From: Membranipora membranacea
Taxonomy: Eukaryota > Bryozoa > Gymnolaemata > Cheilostomatida > Membraniporidae
Assembly: GCA_914767715.1 (NCBI GenBank)
Contig: OU612071.1
Span: forward strand, 1,116,001 to 1,180,000
DNA length: 64,000 nt
Direction: 5' to 3'
Shown: positions 10,722 to 24,299 of the stretch, piece after piece
Layout: every line of letters begins with the position of its first letter
Position numbering within the stretch: the stretch's first letter is position 1
Program-made: the position numbers and the translations under genes
The notes under the pieces: generated by a model
The model's input: only the letters and a program-made list of their open reading frames with translations
Database searches by the model: none
What the model was told of the DNA's origin: nothing

Positions 10722-11166
10722 ATGAAGGTCTTTGCATTTCTATCCCTGATCGTTGCTGCACTTGGTGAGTTTCACTTCTTCTTGTTTTATATTTTTTCCG
10801 TGAATACTGAGACCTGTTCTACATGTGGTATTTAGGTAGATATTGGATGACTGATGCATTAATGTTTCCACCGACTGTGGTGTTTTATGATCTTCAAAGA
10901 CATAATTAAACCATATCTGATATAATTAGTTACATTGAGGTGTAAAATACGAAATGTAATATAATAGACGGTACAGAATAAACTGTTTGATGATTGTGAT
11001 GATAATTTATTTATCATCGCAACTGCAAAAGGGTAATGTTCATAAGTTTATAAATTTACACTGTGTTTTTATAGCTGTTGTACAGATCGAAGCTGGGCTC
11101 AGTTCGGTGATAAAGTCAGTAGCTACCGAAGTAGCGACCGATGCTCTTGTTGACGCAATATTATAG
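10722..11166 (+). CDS. secreted peptide precursor, copy 2 (class B, 44 aa)
   Basis: The CDS joins 10722-10764 and 11075-11166. The signal part reads MKVFAFLSLIVAALA, with F6, L7 and A12 where copy 1 has L6, I7 and T12. The mature part opens GLSSVIKSV, because three bases were lost and VF became L, and it has T, L changes later. A 67-bp deletion relative to copy 1 starts just after the codon for the terminal DA. It removes the last Glu-Gly, the old stop and the donor of intron 3, and brings in TTA TAG, so the peptide ends DAIL with no amidation Gly. Former intron 3 should then be retained in the mRNA down to the poly(A) signals at 11417 and 11434. The putative mature form is 23 residues, about -2 net. 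Confidence 0.65.
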
Positions 11167-11330
11167 ATATTGCACATATATGTACTGATAAGAAAACAAA
11201 TTGTAATGAAAATTCTAAAATAATTTTATTGGTTGATGCAACTCTGATTATTTGTTTTTTAATGTTGTGGTAAACAAATTAGTTTGATGCATATGAATCA
11301 AATGAATTTATTTTTTCCAAAACATTCTAG

Positions 11331-11457
11331 GTTCGAGATATGTCTGCAACCAAGAGAAAATCACACAGGATTTATAAGCTCTTGTCAATCAACTGTGTAT
11401 TGAATCTAATTTAATCAATAAATAATATTTAGCAATAAAGCAAAACCTCCTTGCACA
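11331..11457 (+). other. 3' UTR region and poly(A) signals, gene 2
   Basis: The former acceptor CATTCTAG is intact at 11330, but its partner donor is gone. AATAAA lies at 11417-11422 and 11434-11439. Confidence 0.55.
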
Positions 11458-14400
11458 CAGTTTAATAATTATATTTTAAACACAAATAACAATTCCTAAA
11501 TTTTTATGGTATTCAGTTTGGTTATGTCATACCCGTAAGATAGAGAGCGAAACCTCCTCTGCCATTTTACACCATTAAAGGGAACTGAAACTGATTGTTC
11601 AAGCCAGAACAGTGACAGGACTCACAACATCTGCACGTGCTTACATTGTAAAATCTAAAGTTACTTAAGGGTACCAGAAAGGTACAACTTTATACATGGT
11701 ATACACTGAACTCAATCCTGGAACAGCAGCTCACTCATAGCCTTTTAAACAGTAATCACTCAATTTAGGAATACTTACTTGATTTTATGAACTCCTCAAT
11801 CCTCAATCAATAATTTAAGTTTATAGATGTCTATGTGATTTGCTATGTGAAATGCTATGCGAAATGCTATGTGATTGGCTGTCCCTAGTAGAGGGTGCCA
11901 TCTTTACTGTATGACCACTTGAAAGTCACCTGACTAAAACCGTTACAACAAGATGCATTCTTCCGGATATAATGCAGTCTCTAATAAAATATTCATTGAT
12001 TGATGGATTTGTTTCATAGTGTTTTATTGTTTTATATTATCAAGACAGGCATAAATAAAAGTTGTTATGTTCAAAATAACCTCCAAATAAAAGAAAAAGA
12101 CACTAGTTTATACAAATTGTTGCTCACAGAAAATTGATTTTTTTATTAATCAAACTTTGCGCAAGCTCCAAAAAGCTACTAGGGACTGAGCTCGATGTCA
12201 AATGAAAAATTGTGAGAATGTGTATTGGAAAATACAGCTCCCTGATTGGAGAATGGTGAGTTGAAAATGCTATTCTAAGAATAGTACAATTCAATGATGG
12301 TATATTATAGTGACATAGGGGGTACCTGCATGGTACATGTCATCTTCGTGGGGCTCAGTTATTTAAAGTCAAAAATGCTCAGTTGTAGTTATCTCCACCT
12401 TACTTTTCAAAAAGCTATCTCCTTCCTACATTTTTTAATTCAGAATAACCCCATTTGGTCACCTGGATCGTTAGTCAATCAGCTTACTATTCATTCATCT
12501 TTTTCTGCAAAAAACTCCAAATCTGACAAAAAATCTCCAAGTTCGTGTTTTTCTGTTTGGGAAGAATTACAATTCGACATGGAAACTCACAGAGATCTGG
12601 TTTTTTTTGGAGCATCAGTTCATCACATTATCCAAGTGAGCTTTTGAGGGCATGTTTGAAATATTTTTAAACAATTATTTAAAATAGCGATTCACTTTTT
12701 CATTACGGTGTTTATTTCATCCATCAGTGCAGTGGCAATGTTGCACAAGGCAGTGCAAAGAGCCTATATATTTGTTGTTTCTATGCCATTGTGCGCCGTT
12801 TCAAACAAATTCTAATTGCCTTTTATCAAAGGAGTGGAGCAATTTACAAATGACAATGGAGATGCTATACTGAACTTAAACAAAAGAATATTTCTGTTGG
12901 TTGATATAAGCTTTCAGTATAGATTGTGGTGTCCCATCAGTCCCCCATCAAATTCTTTCATAATGACTATAGACCGCAAAATAATTAATATTATTAATAT
13001 TTCCAAACATGGTTTGGATTTGGCTTTTTCAGTGGATACTGTTCAATGATAGCATTTTCAAACTACACCCAAATGTTTGAGCTTAAATTTTACTTGAATG
13101 TCATCCCAATATTTTTATTATTGAAAAACACTAATGTAACTATGCTGGATGCGTATAGGATTATGATAACTGTGTGTCTGGAGGGCTCACCCTTAATAAA
13201 ACACATGATATTCTATGTGAAATATTCTGCTGCATTTTCAGTGAGCTGGTTTCTGTATGTTCGACCTTGGTGTATTTATCACGATTAAGGAATTGCAGTC
13301 CTGAAATAACCATTGACAATTATCCACACTCTCTTTACTCAACAAAAACATGGTCCATGCGATCACTTCACTTTTGGTTAGCCAGGTAAACCTTCTTCCG
13401 GGAGTTATTGCACAATCAAGTAGAGGGTGCCCTGGGACTGCATCTATACTGCAACACGTTATAATGTTGTTACTTTTGAGGATTCGGTTAGCCAAACAGG
13501 TGGGCTGCCTCCATAAACAACAAATCTGAGATGGCCTCCAAAAAAATCTGAAGCAATTCTCCACGCGGTGCATTGAAACGATCCAAGTACAATTGAGACC
13601 TAAGCTGGATGAAGATATCAGTTAGAGCAATTACAGACATTGTTTTCTCAGAGTAAATTTTCTAATCCCTCAAGAAAATCTTATTTGTAAACAACCAGTT
13701 GTATTGCAGTCTCTGTGTTTCATTACAGGGAAAGAATTTGTTACTGTCGTGCCTTGTTTATCTTTTCCAAATGATTTAAAGGCAATGTAATATTAGAATA
13801 TCAAAACCTGAGGATAACCTTTGTGTCTCAAGACTGATTAAAATTGAAGGTTGATTTAAATCAGATGTCTTGTCACAAGCCACATCCCGGAGCATAGGCG
13901 GCGAAATTCGTTGCCTTAGTGGCCAGGCCACAATATCTGCGTCAGGTTGCTCTCTGTTTGCACGCAGGTCGGAGGACACCTGGGTGCCAACCAAAGCCCA
14001 GTAGAAGATGGACCGCAGATACATTCGATATGAGGCCCTTTCGATAAATTTAAGGTTCAATGATTGCACAGACCAAGGGTACATTGTGGCAGCATCATTC
14101 AAGGATTGTTATAGTTATTCCTATTGTAAAAACTGCCACAATACTGCCTTCCTAACTATACCCATCGTATCAATTTAGCTAGGATAGTTAGGTGTAATTT
14201 AAGCGTATAACTTCATGTCTAATTGTGGAGTAAGGCTGTACAAAGAGAAATTTTTAAGGGAGAGCCTGCATATTCTCTTTTTTATTGTAATATAAAAAAA
14301 AAATTGAATTCTGTTCATTCTCCAGAACCCTATAATTGTGACAAATAGATGAAAGGAGTTTTTGGCATCAAGCTTCCCAAAACTTTCCCCATGACGCAAA

Positions 14401-15958
14401 GCTTGCAGATACCTTGACCAAGGAGTAAAAAACTCTTTACTTGACTATTGTTAAAAAATTTACTCTGAATCCCTTTACTCTGTGAAGCAGTCTATCCACA
14501 TGCTTGAAACTAAAATGTTTTACACAGATAGATAGATGGGGTGATAACTCTATACTGCAAATGAGCGACCAAATTTCAACAATAAGAGAAGACAACTTCT
14601 TGGCCTAAGATTTGCTCAAATTGACTTTAATGAACTGAGAAGGTGATAGGTTGTATCCATATCCAATATTGACTTAGAGTCAGTTTTTATTTCCTAAGTG
14701 ATGTTAGGGGAATATCTTCTTTTCTTTCAGAAAATATTTTAATTTTTGGTTGTAAACTGAAACAGGATAGTTTTCTGCCAGGTTTACCTGGAATTCTCCC
14801 ATCACTTGGCCCAGGTCGGGACCATTTCCCCCTTGTGATTTAATTGTGGACAACGTTTTAACCAGGTTGTTGGCGGGGGTGGAGTTGAGTTTTTTATGCT
14901 TCTCGGGACTGCGCACTTGGGAACTCTTGTTGAACGGTGATTTCCTCTAGGGTGACCCTTTCTAAATAGATTACATAGTTCCTAGCCTGTGATGAGACAG
15001 TGACACCTGTGGTGTTGTAACATTGCCATCAGAGAAAATTGTTCGATTTAGACAATTAAATTCTTGAGCATTTAAACACGGCTTGTAAGATTTGCTTAAG
15101 TACCTAGCATTGTTCTCCAGCGAAGCTGTGTATAGGATTATATCATTGATCAGGTGATACAGCAGTACTTTTAATTGTTTTGGTTGTTCTAAATTATTTG
15201 GAGCAGATTTCATAAGTTTAATAATTAACAAAGGTTCACAACTTGAGTTTCAGTGTGTTATCCTTATTATGAAAGTATCGATAACAATTTGTTTACATAT
15301 AGCAGTTTAAAAACATCCGTACAATGAAACAGAGTTACACAGTGATTTAGCGAACAAAAATATATCACATATTCTAAGCAAGACTAAATTATAGTCATAA
15401 CTCCTTGGTTGAAGCTGGAAACAGTAACCAGTCGCAGCATTAGAAGGCAGTGTTGTTGAGTTCAACAAGTTCTCAATTAAGCAACATGTCAATCTTTTAC
15501 AACAACACATGTTGTATTACACTCTCCGAACCCTCCATTATCTGTTTTAGTTACTGGGTGCGAGCGGACGTGGACGGTATAGCTGCCACCACAATAAGGA
15601 TATCATAATCACTAAGCTTCAACTTAAGAAAACCAATATCAATCATCATTAAATTATGTCAGTTGTCGATGTCATTAAACCAAGTAGTGTATTTTTTCCC
15701 TAATCACACAAAACTTAATATCAATTATTTGACATCTGGCAGTTTGAAAATATCCACATAATATGACAAGTGTCCAAAACTTTTATTGGCATAATAATTG
15801 ATCCAACAACTATTAGTATGTAGGCGTATTAAGTTCAGATCCTGCACCCTACCTCCTGGGAACAATGATATTTCCCTATCAACCATAATTTATATGGAAA
15901 TAAACAATATGATAATAATAACAGCTTCCAGCTCATCAGATGTTGCCTGTCCTGAAAG

Positions 15959-15966
15959 TATAAAAG
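15959..15966 (+). promoter_or_regulatory. TATA box of peptide gene 3
   Basis: TATAAAAG, with inferred start near 15990 and first-exon donor at 16047. Confidence 0.65.
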
Positions 15967-16217
15967 AAGAGACCAATTAATACAAAGATCACAAGACTAC
16001 AGCCTCACATCACTGAACAGCACTGTCTCAAACCTCTTAATCCACAGTAAGTATCTGGTTGTAAATTTACTGATCAGGAATTGTATGAGGTAATGCCGCG
16101 TTGGAAGTAAATTTTTGTATTTGTTTTCTGTATTATCTCATTGAGGAAGTTTCTATAAATCAACCTGGTATAATGGAATGCATATTCTTTATCTGATGTA
16201 GATAGAAGAAACTGGAA

Positions 16218-16662
16218 ATGAAGGTCTTTGCATTTCTATCCCTGATCGTTGCTGCACTTGGTGAGTTTCACTTCTTCTTGTTTTATATTTTTTCCGTGAA
16301 TACTGAGACCTGTTCTACATGTGGTATTTAGGTAGATATTAGATGACTGATGCATTAATGTTTCCACCGACTGTGGTGTTTTATGATCTTCAAAGACATA
16401 ATTAAACCATATCTGATATAATTAGTTACATTGAGGTGTAAAATACGAAATGTAATATAATAGACGGTACAGAATAAACTGTTTGATGATTGTGATGATA
16501 ATTTATTTATCATCGCAACTGCAAAAGGGTAATGTTCATAAGTTTATAAATTTACACTGTGTTTTTATAGCTGTTGTACAGATCGAAGCTGGGCTCAGTT
16601 CGGTGATAAAGTCAGTAGCTACCGAAGTAGCGACCGATGCTCTTGTTGACGCAATATTATAG
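16218..16662 (+). CDS. secreted peptide precursor, copy 3 (class B, 44 aa)
   Basis: The CDS joins 16218-16260 and 16571-16662. The encoded precursor is identical to copy 2 (MKVFAFLSLIV.. with mature start GLSSVIKSV and end DAIL). It shares the lost intron-3 donor, so the UTR is expected to run unspliced to AATAAA at 16913 and 16930. The unit around it is truncated shortly after the gene, but the transcription unit itself is whole. Confidence 0.65.
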
Positions 16663-16826
16663 ATATTGCACATATATGTACTGATAAGAAAACAAATTGT
16701 AATGAAAATTCTAAAATAATTTTATTGGTTGATGCAACTCTGATTATTTGTTTTTTAATGTTGTGGTAAACAAATTAGTTTGATGCATATGAATCAAATG
16801 AATTTATTTTTTCCAAAACATTCTAG

Positions 16827-16953
16827 GTTCGAGATATGTCTGCAACCAAGAGAAAATCACACAGGATTTATAAGCTCTTGTCAATCAACTGTGTATTGAA
16901 TCTAATTTAATCAATAAATAATATTTAGCAATAAAGCAAAACCTCCTTGCACA
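16827..16953 (+). other. 3' UTR region and poly(A) signals, gene 3
   Basis: AATAAA at 16913-16918 and 16930-16935, downstream of an orphan CATTCTAG acceptor. Confidence 0.55.
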
Positions 16954-17814
16954 CAGTTTAATAATTATATTTTAAACACAAATAACAATTCCTAAATTTT
17001 TATGGTATTCAGTTTGGTTATGTCATACCCGTAAGATAGAGAGCGAAACCTCCTCTGCCATTCTACACCATTAAAGGGAACTGAAACTGATTGTTCAAGC
17101 CAGAACAGTGACAGGACTTACAACATCTGCACGTGCTTACATTGTAAAATCTAAAGTTACTTAAGGGTACCAGAAAGGTACAACTTTATACATGGTATAC
17201 ACTGAACTCAATCCTGGAACAGCAGCTCACTCATAGCCTTTTAAACAGTAATCACTCAATTTAGGAATACTTACTGGATTTTATGAACTCCTCAATCCTC
17301 AATCAATAATTTAAGTTTATAGATGTCTATGTGATTTGCTATGTGAAATGCTATGCGAAATGCTATGTGATTGGCTGTCCCTAGTAGAGGGTGCCATCTT
17401 TACTGTATGACCACGTGAAAGTCACCTGACTAAAACCGTTACAACAAGATGCATTCTTCCGGATATAATGCAGTCTCTAATAAAATATTCATTGATTGAT
17501 GGATTTGTTTCATAGTGTTTTATTGTTTTATATTATCAAGTAGTGTATTTTTTCCCTAATCACACAAAACTTAATATCAATTATTTGACATCTGGCAGTT
17601 TGAAAATATCCACATAATATGACAAGTGTCCAAAACTTTTATTGGCATAATAATTGATCCAACAACTATTAGTATGTAGGCGTATTAAGTTCAGATCCTG
17701 CACCCTACCTCCTGGGAACAATGATATTTCCCTATCAACCATAATTTATATGGAAATAAACAATATGATAATAATAACAGCTTCCAGCTCATCAGATGTT
17801 GCCTGTCCTGAAAG

Positions 17815-17822
17815 TATAAAAG
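17815..17822 (+). promoter_or_regulatory. TATA box of peptide gene 4
   Basis: TATAAAAG. Only about 275 bp of repeat-derived sequence remain upstream before the fusion point, so any regulatory site further out now comes from the 3' part of U3. Confidence 0.65.
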
Positions 17823-18073
17823 AAGAGACCAATTAATACAAAGATCACAAGACTACAGCCTCACATCACTGAACAGCACTGTCTCAAACCTCTTAATCCA
17901 CAGTAAGTATCCGGTTGTAAATTTACTGATCAGGAATTGTATGAGGTAATGCCGCGTTGGAAGTAAATTTTTGTATTTGTTTTCTGTATTATCTCATTGA
18001 GGAAGTTTCTATAAATCAACCTGGTATAATGGAATGCATATTCTTTATCTGATGTAGATAGAAGAAACTGGAA

Positions 18074-18518
18074 ATGAAGGTCTTTGCCTTTCTATCCCTG
18101 ATCGTTGCTGCACTTGGTGAGTTTCACTTCTTCTTGTTTTATATTTTTTCCGTGAATACTGAGACCTGTTCTACATGTGGTATTTAGGTAGATATTGGAT
18201 GACTGATGCATTAATGTTTCCACCGACTGTGGTGTTTTATGATCTTCAAAGACATAATTAAACCATATCTGATATAATTAGTTACATTGAGGTGTAAAAT
18301 ACGAAATGTAATATAATAGACGGTACAGAATAAACTGTTTGATGATTGTGATGATAATTTATTTATCATCGCAACTGCAAAAGGGTAATGTTCATAAGTT
18401 TATAAATTTACACTGTGTTTTTATAGCTGTTGTACAGATCGAAGCTGGGCTCAGTTCGGTGATAAAGTCAGTAGCTACCGAAGTAGCGACCGATGCTCTT
18501 GTTGACGCAATATTATAG
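18074..18518 (+). CDS. secreted peptide precursor, copy 4 (class B, 44 aa)
   Basis: The CDS joins 18074-18116 and 18427-18518. The protein equals copies 2 and 3. The only coding difference is a silent GCA to GCC at Ala5. The first-intron donor region differs by one base (GTAAGTATCC), outside the core. The lost intron-3 donor again implies a retained intron, with AATAAA at 18769 and 18786. Confidence 0.65.
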
Positions 18519-18682
18519 ATATTGCACATATATGTACTGATAAGAAAACAAATTGTAATGAAAATTCTAAAATAATTTTATTGGTTGATGCAACTCTGAT
18601 TATTTGTTTTTTAATGTTGTGGTAAACAAATTAGTTTGATGCATATGAATCAAATTAATTTATTTTTTCCAAAACATTCTAG

Positions 18683-18809
18683 GTTCGAGATATGTCTGCA
18701 AACAAGAGAAAATCACACAGGATTTATAAGCTCTTGTCAATCAACTGTGTATTGAATCTAATTTAATCAATAAATAATATTTAGCAATAAAGCAAAACCT
18801 CCTTGCACA
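18683..18809 (+). other. 3' UTR region and poly(A) signals, gene 4
   Basis: AATAAA at 18769-18774 and 18786-18791. Confidence 0.55.
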
Positions 18810-21800
18810 CAGTTTAATAATTATATTTTAAACACAAATAACAATTCCTAAATTTTTATGGTATTCAGTTTGGTTATGTCATACCCGTAAGATAGAGAGC
18901 GAAACCTCCTCTGCCATTCTACACCATTAAAGGGAACTGAAAGTGATTGTTCAAGCCAGAACAGTGACAGGACTCACAGCATCTGCACGTGCTTACATTG
19001 TAAAATCTAAAGTTACTTAAGGGTACCAGAAAGGTACAACTTTATACATGGTATACACTGAACTCAATCCTGGAACAGCAGCTCACTCATAGCCTTATAA
19101 ACAGTAATCACTCAACTTAGGAATACTTACTTGATTTTATGAACTCCTCAATCCTCAATCAATAATTTAAGTTTATAGATGTCTATGTGATTTGCTATGT
19201 GAAATGCTATGCGAAATGCTATGTGATTGGCTGTCCCTAGTAGAGGGTGCCATCTTTACTGTATGACCACGTGAAAGTCACCTGACTAAAACCGTTACAA
19301 CAAGATGCATTCTTCCGGATATAATGCAGTCTCTAATAAAATATTCATTGATTGATGGATTTGTTTCATAGTGTTTTATTGTTTTATATTATCAAGACAG
19401 GCATAAATAAAAGTTGTTATGTTCAAAATAACCACCAAATAAAAGAAAAAGACACTAGTTTATACAAATTGCTGCTCACAGAAAATTGATTTTTTTATTA
19501 ATCAAACTTTGCGCAAGCTCCAAAAAGCTACTAGGGACTGAGCTCGATGTCAAATGAAAAATTGTGAGAATGTGTATTGGAAAATACAGCTCCCTGATTG
19601 GAGAATGGTGAGTTGAAAATGGTATTCTAAGAATAGTACAATTCAATGATGGTATATTATAGTGACATAGGGGGTACCTGCATGGTACATGTCATCTTCG
19701 TGGGGCTCAGTTATTTAAAGTCAAAAATGCTCAGTTGTAGTTATCTCCACCTTACTTTTCAAAAAGCTATCTCCTTCCTACATTTTTTAATTCAGAATAA
19801 CCCCATTTGGTCACCTGGATCGTTAGTCAATCAGCTTACTATTCATTCATCTTTTTCTGCAAAAAACTCCAAATCTGACAAAAAACCTCCAAGTTCGTGT
19901 TTTTCTGTTTGGGAAGAATTACATTTCGACATGGAAACTCACAGAGATCTGGTTTTTTTTGGAGCATCAGTTCATCACATTATCCAAGTGAGCTTTTGAG
20001 GGCATGTTTGAAATATTTTTAAACATATTTAAAATAGCGATTCACTTTTTCATTACGGTGTTTATTTCATCCATCAGTGCAGTGGCAATGTTGCACAAGG
20101 CAGTGCAAAGAGCCTATATATTTGTTGTTTCTATGCCATTGTGCGCAGTTTCAAACAAATTCTAATTGCCTTTTATCAAAGGAGTGGAGCAATTTACAAA
20201 TGACAATGGAGATGCTATACTGAACTTAAACAAAAGAATATTTCTGTTGGTTGATATAAGCTTTCAGTATAGATTGTGGTGTCCCATCAGTCCCCCATCA
20301 AATTCTTTCATAATGACTATAGACCGCAAAATAATTAATATTATTAATATTTCCAAACATGGTTTGGATTTGGCTTTTTCAGTGGATACTGTTCAATGAT
20401 AGCATTTTCAAACTACACCTAAATGTTTGAGCTTAAATTTTACTTGAATGTCATCCCAATATTTTTATTATTGAAAAACACTAATGTAACTATGCTGGAT
20501 GCGTATAGGATTATGATAACTGTGTGTCTGGAGGGCTCACCCTTAATAAAACACATGATATTCTATGTGAAATATTCTGCTGCATTTTCAGTGAGCTGGT
20601 TTCTGTATGTTCGACCTTGGTGTATTTATCACGATTAAGGAATTGCAGTCCTGAAATAACCATTGACAATTATCCACACTCTCTTTACTCAACAAAAACA
20701 TGGTCCATGCGATCACTTCACTTTTGGTTAGCCGGGTAAAGCTTCTTCCGGGAGTTATTGCACAATCAAGTAGAGGGTGCCCTGGGACTGCATCTATACT
20801 GCAACACGTTATAATGTTGTTACTTTTGAGGATTCGGTTAGCCAAACAGGTGGGCTGCCTCCATAAACAACAAATCTGAGATGGCCTCCAAAAAAATCTG
20901 AAGCAATTCTCCACGCGGTGCATTGAAACGATCCAAGTACAATTGAGACCTAAGCTGGATGAAGATATCAGTTAGAGCAATTACAGACATTGTTTTCTCA
21001 GAGTAAATTTTCTAATCCCTCAAGAAAATCTTATTTGTAAACAACCAGTTGTATTGCAGTCTCTGTGTTTCATTACAGGGAAAGAATTTGTTACTGTCGT
21101 GCCTTGTTTATCTTTTCCAAATGATTTAAAGGCAATGTAATATTAGAATATCAAAACCTGAGGATAACCTTTGTGTCTCAAGACTGATTAAAATTGAAGG
21201 TTGATTTAAATCAGATGTCTTGTCACAAGCCACATCCCGGAGCATAGGCGGCGAAATTCGTTGCCTTAGTGGCCAGGCCACAATATCTGCGCCAGGTTGC
21301 TCTCTGTTTGCACGCAGGTCGGAGGACACCTGGGTGCCAACCAAAGCCCAGTAGAAGATGGACCGCAGATACATTCGATATGAGGCCCTTTCGATAAATT
21401 TAAGGTTCAATGATTGCACAGACCAAGGGTACATTGTGGCAGCATCATTCAAGGATTGTTATAGTTATTCCTATTGTAAAAACTGCCACAATACTGCCTT
21501 CCTAACTATACCCATCGTATCAATTTAGCTAGGATAGTTAGGTGTAATTTAAGCGTATAACTTCATGTCTAATTGTGGAGTAAGGCTGTACAAAGAGAAA
21601 TTTTTAAGGGAGAGCCTGCATATTCTCTTTTTTATTGTAATCAAAAACTTTGAATTCTGTTCATTCTCCAGAACCCTATAATTGTGACAAATAGATGAAA
21701 GGAGTTTTTGGCATCAAGCTTCCCAAAACTTTCCCCATGACGCAAAGCTTGCAGATACCTTGACCAAGGAGTAAAAAACTCTTTACTTGACTATTGTTAA

Positions 21801-23304
21801 AAAATTTACTCTGAATCCCTTTACTCTGTGAAGCAGTCTATCCACATGCTTGAAACTAAAATGTTTTACACAGATAGATAGATGGGGTGATAACTCTATA
21901 CTGCAAATGAGCGACCAAATTTCAACAATAAGAGAAGACAACTTCTTGGCCTAAGATTTGCTCAAATTGATTTTAATGAACTGAGAAGGTGATAGGTTGT
22001 ATCCATATCCAATATTGACTTAGAGTCAGTTTTTATTTCCTAAGTGATGTTAGGGGAATATCTTCTTTTCTTTCAGAAAATATTTTAATTTTTGGTTGTA
22101 AACTGAAACAGGATAGTTTTCTGCCAGGTTTACCTGGAATTCTCCCATCACTTGGCCCAGGTCGGGACCATTTCCCCCTTGTGATTTAATTGTGGACAAC
22201 GTTTTAACCAGGTTGTTGGCGGGGGTGGAGTTGAGTTTTTTATGCTTCTCGGGACTGCGCACTTGGGAACTCTTGTTGAACGGTGATTTCCTCTAGGGTG
22301 ACCCTTTCTAAATAGATTACATAGTTCCTAGCCTGTGATGAGACAGTGACACCTGTGGTGTTGTAACATTGCCATCAGAGAAAATTGTTCGATTTAGACA
22401 ATTAAATTCTTGAGCATTTAAACACGGCTTGTAAGATTTGCTTAAGTACCTAGCATTGTTCTCCAGCGAAGATGTGTATAGGATTATATCATTGATCAGG
22501 TGATACAGCAGTACTTTTAATTGTTTTGGTTGTTCTAAATTATTTGGAGCAGATTTCATAAGTTTAATAATTAACAAAGGTTCACAACTTGAGTTTCAGT
22601 GTGTTATCCTTATTATGAAAGTATCGATAACAATTTGTTTACATATAGCAGTTTAAAAACATCCGTACAATGAAACAGAGTTACACAGTGATTTAGCGAA
22701 CAAAAATATATCACATATTCTAAGCAAGACTAAATTATAGTCATAACTCCTTGGTTGAAGCTGGAAACAGTTACCAGTCGCAGCATTAGAAGGCAGTGTT
22801 GTTGAGTTCAACAAGTTCTCAATTAAGCAACATGTCAATCTTTTACAACAACACATGTTGTATTACACTCTCCGAACCCTCCATTATCTGTTTTAGTTAC
22901 TGGGTGCGAGCGGACGTGGACGGTATAGCTGCCACCACAATAAGGATATCATAATCACTAAGCTTCAACTTAAGAAAACCAATATCAATCATCATTAAAT
23001 TATGTCAGTTGTCGATGTCATTAAACCAAGTAGTGTATTTTTTCCCTAATCACACAAAACTTAATATCAATTATTTGACATCTGGCAGTTTGAAAATATC
23101 CACATAATATGACAAGTGTCCAAAACTTTTATTGGCATAATAATTGATCCAACAACTATTAGTATGTAGGCGTATTAAGTTCAGATCCTGCACCCTACCT
23201 CCTGGGAACAATGATATTTCCCTATCAACCATAATTTATATGGAAATAAACAATATGATAATAATAACAGCTTCCAGCTCATCAGATGTTGCCTGTCCTG
23301 AAAG

Positions 23305-23312
23305 TATAAAAG
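23305..23312 (+). promoter_or_regulatory. TATA box of peptide gene 5
   Basis: TATAAAAG, with inferred start near 23336. Confidence 0.65.
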
Positions 23313-23563
23313 AAGAGACCAATTAATACAAAGATCACAAGACTACAGCCTCACATCACTGAACAGCACTGTCTCAAACCTCTTAATCCACAGTAAGTAT
23401 CTGGTTGTAAATTTACTGATCAGGAATTGTATGAGGTAATGCCGCGTTGGAAGTAAATTTTTGTATTTGTTTTCTGTATTATCTCATTGAGGAAGTTTCT
23501 ATAAATCAACCTGGTATAATGGAATGCATATTCTTTATCTGATGTAGATAGAAGAAACTGGAA

Positions 23564-24008
23564 ATGAAGGTCTTTGCATTTCTATCCCTGATCGTTGCTG
23601 CACTTGGTGAGTTTCACTTCTTCTTGTTTTATATTTTTTCCGTGAATACTGAGACCTGTTCTACATGTGGTATTTAGGTAGATATTGGATGACTGATGCA
23701 TTAATGTTTCCACCGACTGTGGTGTTTTATGATCTTCAAAGACATAATTAAACCATATCTGATATAATTAGTTACATTGAGGTGTAAAATACGAAATGTA
23801 ATATAATAGACGGTACAGAATAAACTGTTTGATGATTGTGATGATAATTTATTTATCATCGCAACTGCAAAAGGGTAATGTTCATAAGTTTATAAATTTA
23901 CACTGTGTTTTTCTAGCTGTTGTACAGATCGAAGCTGGGCTCAGTTCGGTGATAAAGTCAGTAGCTACCGAAGTAGCGACCGATGCTCTTGTTGACGCAA
24001 TATTATAG
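23564..24008 (+). CDS. secreted peptide precursor, copy 5 (class B, 44 aa)
   Basis: The CDS joins 23564-23606 and 23917-24008. The acceptor of the second coding exon is TTTTTCTAG, an equally good or better pyrimidine tract than in the other copies. The predicted protein is unchanged from copy 2. Poly(A) signals lie at 24259 and 24276. Confidence 0.65.
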
Positions 24009-24172
24009 ATATTGCACATATATGTACTGATAAGAAAACAAATTGTAATGAAAATTCTAAAATAATTTTATTGGTTGATGCAACTCTGATTATTTGTTTT
24101 TTAATGTTGTGGTAAACAAATTAGTTTGATGCATATGAATCAAATTAATTTATTTTTTCCAAAACATTCTAG

Positions 24173-24299
24173 GTTCGAGATATGTCTGCAAACAAGAGAA
24201 AATCACACAGGATTTATAAGCTCTTGTCAATCAACTGTGTATTGAATCTAATTTAATCAATAAATAATATTTAGCAATAAAGCAAAACCTCCTTGCACA
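24173..24299 (+). other. 3' UTR region and poly(A) signals, gene 5
   Basis: AATAAA at 24259-24264 and 24276-24281. Confidence 0.55.

Larger units (their letters stand above)
9853..15359 (+). repeat. tandem unit U2 (class B, 5.5 kb)
   Basis: U2 has the U1 layout with four changes that define class B. About 57 bp is missing from intron 2. A codon-sized deletion sits early in the mature peptide. A 67-bp deletion removes the end of coding exon 2. About 0.9 kb is missing at 13318, where '..ATTGACA' joins 'ATTATCCACAC..'; this removes P1 and leaves a single P2-like copy. The spacer (11457-15359) shows no supported gene. Confidence 0.9.
15360..17539 (+). repeat. tandem unit U3 (class B, truncated to 2.2 kb)
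   Basis: It carries the 5' flank, a complete gene 3 and about 0.6 kb of downstream sequence. It then jumps at 17537-17540 from '..TATTATCAAG' straight into the 5' flank of the next unit ('TAGTGTATTTTTTCCC'). The normal partner sequences both contain CAAG, so the 3.63-kb deletion used a 4-bp microhomology. Confidence 0.9.
17540..22705 (+). repeat. tandem unit U4 (class B, 5'-truncated, 5.17 kb)
   Basis: About 0.3 kb of the 5' flank is missing because of the U3/U4 fusion. The promoter, gene 4 and the whole spacer are present. The class B spacer deletion is at 20668. The spacer 18810-22705 shows no supported gene. Confidence 0.9.
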
